From: CAYUKK01 sp964445305 | GTDB taxonomy: Bacteria > Acidobacteriota > Aminicenantia > Aminicenantales > UBA8522 | Reading direction: 5' to 3' | NCBI GenBank assembly: GCA_964445305.1 | Contig: CAYUKK010000194.1 | Span: 1-25,824 of the forward strand | DNA length: 25,824 bases | Shown: piece after piece, positions 23,475 through 25,824 of the stretch | How positions within the stretch are numbered: the stretch's first letter is position 1 | Layout: the number at the start of each line of letters is the position of its first letter | Position numbers and translations under genes: made by a program | The notes under the pieces: model-generated | The model's database searches: none | What the model was told of the DNA's origin: nothing | What the model saw: only the letters and a program-made list of their open reading frames with translations

Positions 23475-25463
23475 ATGGTCGGCTATTTATCGGACAAAAT
23501 AAGCGGGGCAAAAGGGGTCTTAGTTGGCTTTCTTTCTTTGATTGTTTTCTTTATTGCTTCCTTTGTGGCTTTACCTGCTTCCTTGTGGCCGCCTCTACCC
23601 CCGACATCTTTTCAGGGGCGAGATTTGGGCAACGGTTTCCGTGACCATGGCATTGCCACTCCGATCAGCACCCACCGGGGCATCGTCACCACGGTGGACG
23701 GCGAAGGCCGGCCTGTCGTTCTGGCCTGGCTCTTCGACCACCGGGGCGGCTACGCCCTCCTTCTTGTAGACGCTGAAACAGGAGAAAGCGAGGAATTCCC
23801 CATGCCCTTCCCACCGGGCGGGGACTGTCCCTATGCCTCCATCCTGTCCACCCAAAACCGTTTCTACACTCATTTCAACAGCTATTTTGTCGAGTTTGAC
23901 CCGGTGAAGCGGGCCTTCACCTTCTGGAAGCAGACAAAACCCCAGATGGCCATGAGCATGACTGAGGACGACTCCGGCCGCATCTGGTCAGCTACGTATC
24001 CGCAGAGCGGAGTCGTGTGTTACGACCCCGAACAAAGAGAGCTGAGGGACTATGGTCATGTGTACAGACAAAATTGGAACCAGTATCCTCGCTCCATCGC
24101 CACGGATAGCAAGGGCTGGGTTTATGTTGGCGTGGGAAGCACAGCCTGCCAAATCCTGGCCCTCGACCCCGAGACGGGCGTGGCCACGCCTCTCATCGCC
24201 GAGGAAAAGCGCACCCACGGCTCTCCCAGGCTCTATCGCGACCTCGACGGCAAAGTCTACGGGCAGAGCGTTGCGGACGATAGGAGAAAAGATAACTGGT
24301 ATCAGTTTTTCGAAGGAAAGGCTGTGCCCATCGACGTTCCGGCACACAAGAATCCTAAGACTTATATCGCTGGCTCCCAGGCCCTTTTCCACCGCGAATT
24401 TCCGGACGGAAAGCTCCTCCAGACATTCGACCTCGCCGAGCGACGGATGGTCGTCGAGGACCGTAAGACGGGGGCGACGAAGACCTTTTCCTTCGCCTAC
24501 ACGAGCGAAGGCGCCCATGTGATGAGCGTGGCGGCGGCGCCGGATGGGACCATCTGTGGCGGTACAGCTTTCCCCATGCACTTTTTCCGCTACGACCCGA
24601 GGAAGGACGAATGGACAAGTCGACCATCCTATGGCCAGTGGAATACGGTCGCCCGTCAGGGAGAAAAGTTTTTTGTCGGCGGCTACACGGGTGGCTTTCT
24701 CCTCGAATACGACCCCAAGAAGCCGTGGATACCCACCGAAAAGGGCAGGCAGGATTCCAACCCCCTTTTCCTGGTCGAGAGTGCACCGACGATCAACCGG
24801 CCGCACGAGCTTCTTGCTCATCCTGACGGCAAGCTCATCGTCCTGGCCGGGACGCCAGATTATGGATTCACGGGAGGGGGGCTTCTTTTCTGGGACCGGG
24901 ACAAGAAGGAGAGCATACTGCTGACGGACAAAGAACTTCTCCCTGACCAGTCCACGTTTAGCCTGGTGGCTTTGCCTGGTGGAAAATTGCTCGGCGGCTC
25001 AACGACGAGTCCTGGCACGGGAGGGGAAAAGAAAGCCAAGGAGGCCGAGCTCTACGTGCTCGACATCGCCACCAAAAAAATCGAATGGCACAAGGCCGTG
25101 CTTCCCGGCGTCCAGGAATACACTGACCTCTGTCTCGGACCTGATGGCCTTGTCTACGGGTTTGCCGATAGGTCCATCTTTTTTGTGTTTGACCCGGCCA
25201 AAAGAGAGCTCACTCACCAGCGCTCGACAGCCGCGGAGTTCGGCCTGACAGCCTACCAACAGGGGCCGCGTGTTTTCGTGATGGGGCCGGAAAAGGAGGT
25301 TTACATCCTCTTCCTTAAGGGGATAGCCCGCCTCGCGCTAAAAACCTTGGCCATCCACATGCTGGCTGAGTCGCCCGTGCCAGTTCAGTACGGAGGAGAC
25401 TATCTTGATGGCCGGATTTATTTTGCCAGCGGCTCCCATCTCTACAGCTTTGGCCTCCGTTAG
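23475..25463 (+). CDS. Exported beta-propeller protein of unknown function
   Basis: A 662-residue protein. A Lys/Gly N-terminus followed by GVLVGFLSLIVFFIASFVALPASL is a signal peptide or anchor. The rest reads as repeated four-stranded blades, visible in DDSGRIWSATYPQSGVVCYDPEQRELRDYG, TDSKGWVYVGVGSTACQILALDPETG, AAPDGTICGGTAFPMHFFRYDPRKDEW and LGPDGLVYGFADRSIFFVFDPAKREL. Each carries a DGxVYxG...Y/FDP pattern, typical of Vgb/SGL-like propellers. No catalytic signature was recognised. AAGGAGGAG lies 5 bases before the ATG. It is likely co-transcribed with the S9 peptidase. It may bind a sugar or peptide, or serve as a scaffold. The blade count was not resolved. Confidence 0.8.
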   Translation: MVGYLSDKISGAKGVLVGFLSLIVFFIASFVALPASLWPPLPPTSFQGRDLGNGFRDHGIATPISTHRGIVTTVDGEGRPVVLAWLFDHRGGYALLLVDAETGESEEFPMPFPPGGDCPYASILSTQNRFYTHFNSYFVEFDPVKRAFTFWKQTKPQMAMSMTEDDSGRIWSATYPQSGVVCYDPEQRELRDYGHVYRQNWNQYPRSIATDSKGWVYVGVGSTACQILALDPETGVATPLIAEEKRTHGSPRLYRDLDGKVYGQSVADDRRKDNWYQFFEGKAVPIDVPAHKNPKTYIAGSQALFHREFPDGKLLQTFDLAERRMVVEDRKTGATKTFSFAYTSEGAHVMSVAAAPDGTICGGTAFPMHFFRYDPRKDEWTSRPSYGQWNTVARQGEKFFVGGYTGGFLLEYDPKKPWIPTEKGRQDSNPLFLVESAPTINRPHELLAHPDGKLIVLAGTPDYGFTGGGLLFWDRDKKESILLTDKELLPDQSTFSLVALPGGKLLGGSTTSPGTGGEKKAKEAELYVLDIATKKIEWHKAVLPGVQEYTDLCLGPDGLVYGFADRSIFFVFDPAKRELTHQRSTAAEFGLTAYQQGPRVFVMGPEKEVYILFLKGIARLALKTLAIHMLAESPVPVQYGGDYLDGRIYFASGSHLYSFGLR

Positions 25464-25824
25464 CGTGACTGCGGAATAAGACAATTGGGCAAAATAAGGG
25501 CCATAGGCCGACACCCGACGGGTGGCGTGGTTCGGGGGGCCGACCTTACCCGAGACGCTGACCATTATTCCCCTCCGGCCTGCTCGAAAGACGCCCACCT
25601 TTTCTCAGGCCCCCTTTGATTGTTCAAAGGGGGTAGGGGGATTTAATGGCTAAGAAAGAATTCCTGGGGGCGTCTTTCGCGCAGAGGGGTAGGGGAGGTT
25701 AATATATAAAAAACAAAGCTTTCGATAGCGCCTCGGAACGCCGACCCGAGCCTCTACATGCACTCTCCCGATGTTGGATCTAAGACCCATTAATCCCACT
25801 TGGAGAATTGGGGGAACAGGCGAG
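25464..25824. other. Non-coding region to the window end
   Basis: No convincing complete gene is seen. It contains a nested inverted repeat (25585-25679). It also contains a near-copy of the GAATTGGGGACAG motif near the end (GAATTGGGGGAACAG, about 25805-25819). An open frame from ATG 25771 runs off the window (18 codons, starting MLDLRPINP), with no ribosome site; it may be the start of a gene but is unsupported. Confidence 0.5.
25585..25679. repeat. Nested inverted repeat, MITE- or REP-like
   Basis: The outer arms CGAAAGACGCCC (25585-25596) and GGGCGTCTTTCG (25668-25679) are perfect 12-base complements. Inside them lies a perfect 10-base stem CCCCCTTTGA / TCAAAGGGGG (25610-25619, 25624-25633) with loop TTGT. 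A similar G-rich phrase then repeats at 25626-25645 and 25682-25702. There is no T-run, so it is not a normal terminator. A small mobile repeat or structured RNA is possible. Confidence 0.45.

Noticed and set aside
25771..25824. Possible start of a new gene (MLDLRPINP...)
   Set aside because: Only 18 codons, no ribosome site, and cut by the window end; mentioned but not called.

Overview
This window reads as chromosomal DNA from a free-living, moderately GC-rich heterotrophic bacterium. It has dense single-domain genes, strong AAGGAGG-type ribosome binding sites, sigma-70-like promoters, two lipoprotein signals, and an ECF sigma / anti-sigma / TonB set that implies a Gram-negative envelope. 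The mix of DUF5703 glycosidase, secreted S9 peptidase, pyruvate phosphate dikinase, Pif1-WYL helicase and Gly-rich TonB fits an Acidobacteriota or Aminicenantota-like lineage. That placement is inference from gene style, not from a marker gene. No rRNA, tRNA, CRISPR array, transposase or phage gene was found.

Layout. 38-1624: M20 peptidase and CutA. 1634-2578 (minus): histone-deacetylase-fold deacetylase. 2738-5864: proline dehydrogenase, then one base later a DUF5703 glycosidase-like lipoprotein. 5945-8662 (minus): pyruvate phosphate dikinase. 8838-11063: C45-type Ntn-hydrolase lipoprotein and a KduD-like dehydrogenase. 11060-11563 (minus): nitroreductase. 11684-15062: arginine block argR, argG, a small unknown gene, argH. 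15154-15438 (minus): Smr-domain protein. 15712-17355: Pif1-type helicase with a C-terminal WYL-like domain. 17547-18860 (minus): APC amino-acid permease. 18917-20875 (minus): ECF sigma, zinc-finger anti-sigma, TonB, as a translationally coupled operon. 21114-25463: S9 peptidase and an exported beta-propeller protein, divergent from the sigma operon. 25464-25824: no clear gene, but a nested inverted-repeat structure.

How the genes may work together. Peptidases, proline dehydrogenase, an amino-acid permease and PPDK suggest growth on peptides. DUF5703 and KduD suggest use of plant or algal glycans. The argG/argH pair performs the last two steps of arginine synthesis, probably under ArgR: ARG-box-like sequences lie over the argR and argG promoters. 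The most unusual points are the unknown small gene inside argG-argH, the short ArgH, the Pif1-WYL fusion, two promoters placed so close to their start codons that the mRNAs would be nearly leaderless, and the sigma/anti-sigma/TonB operon facing a secreted protease.
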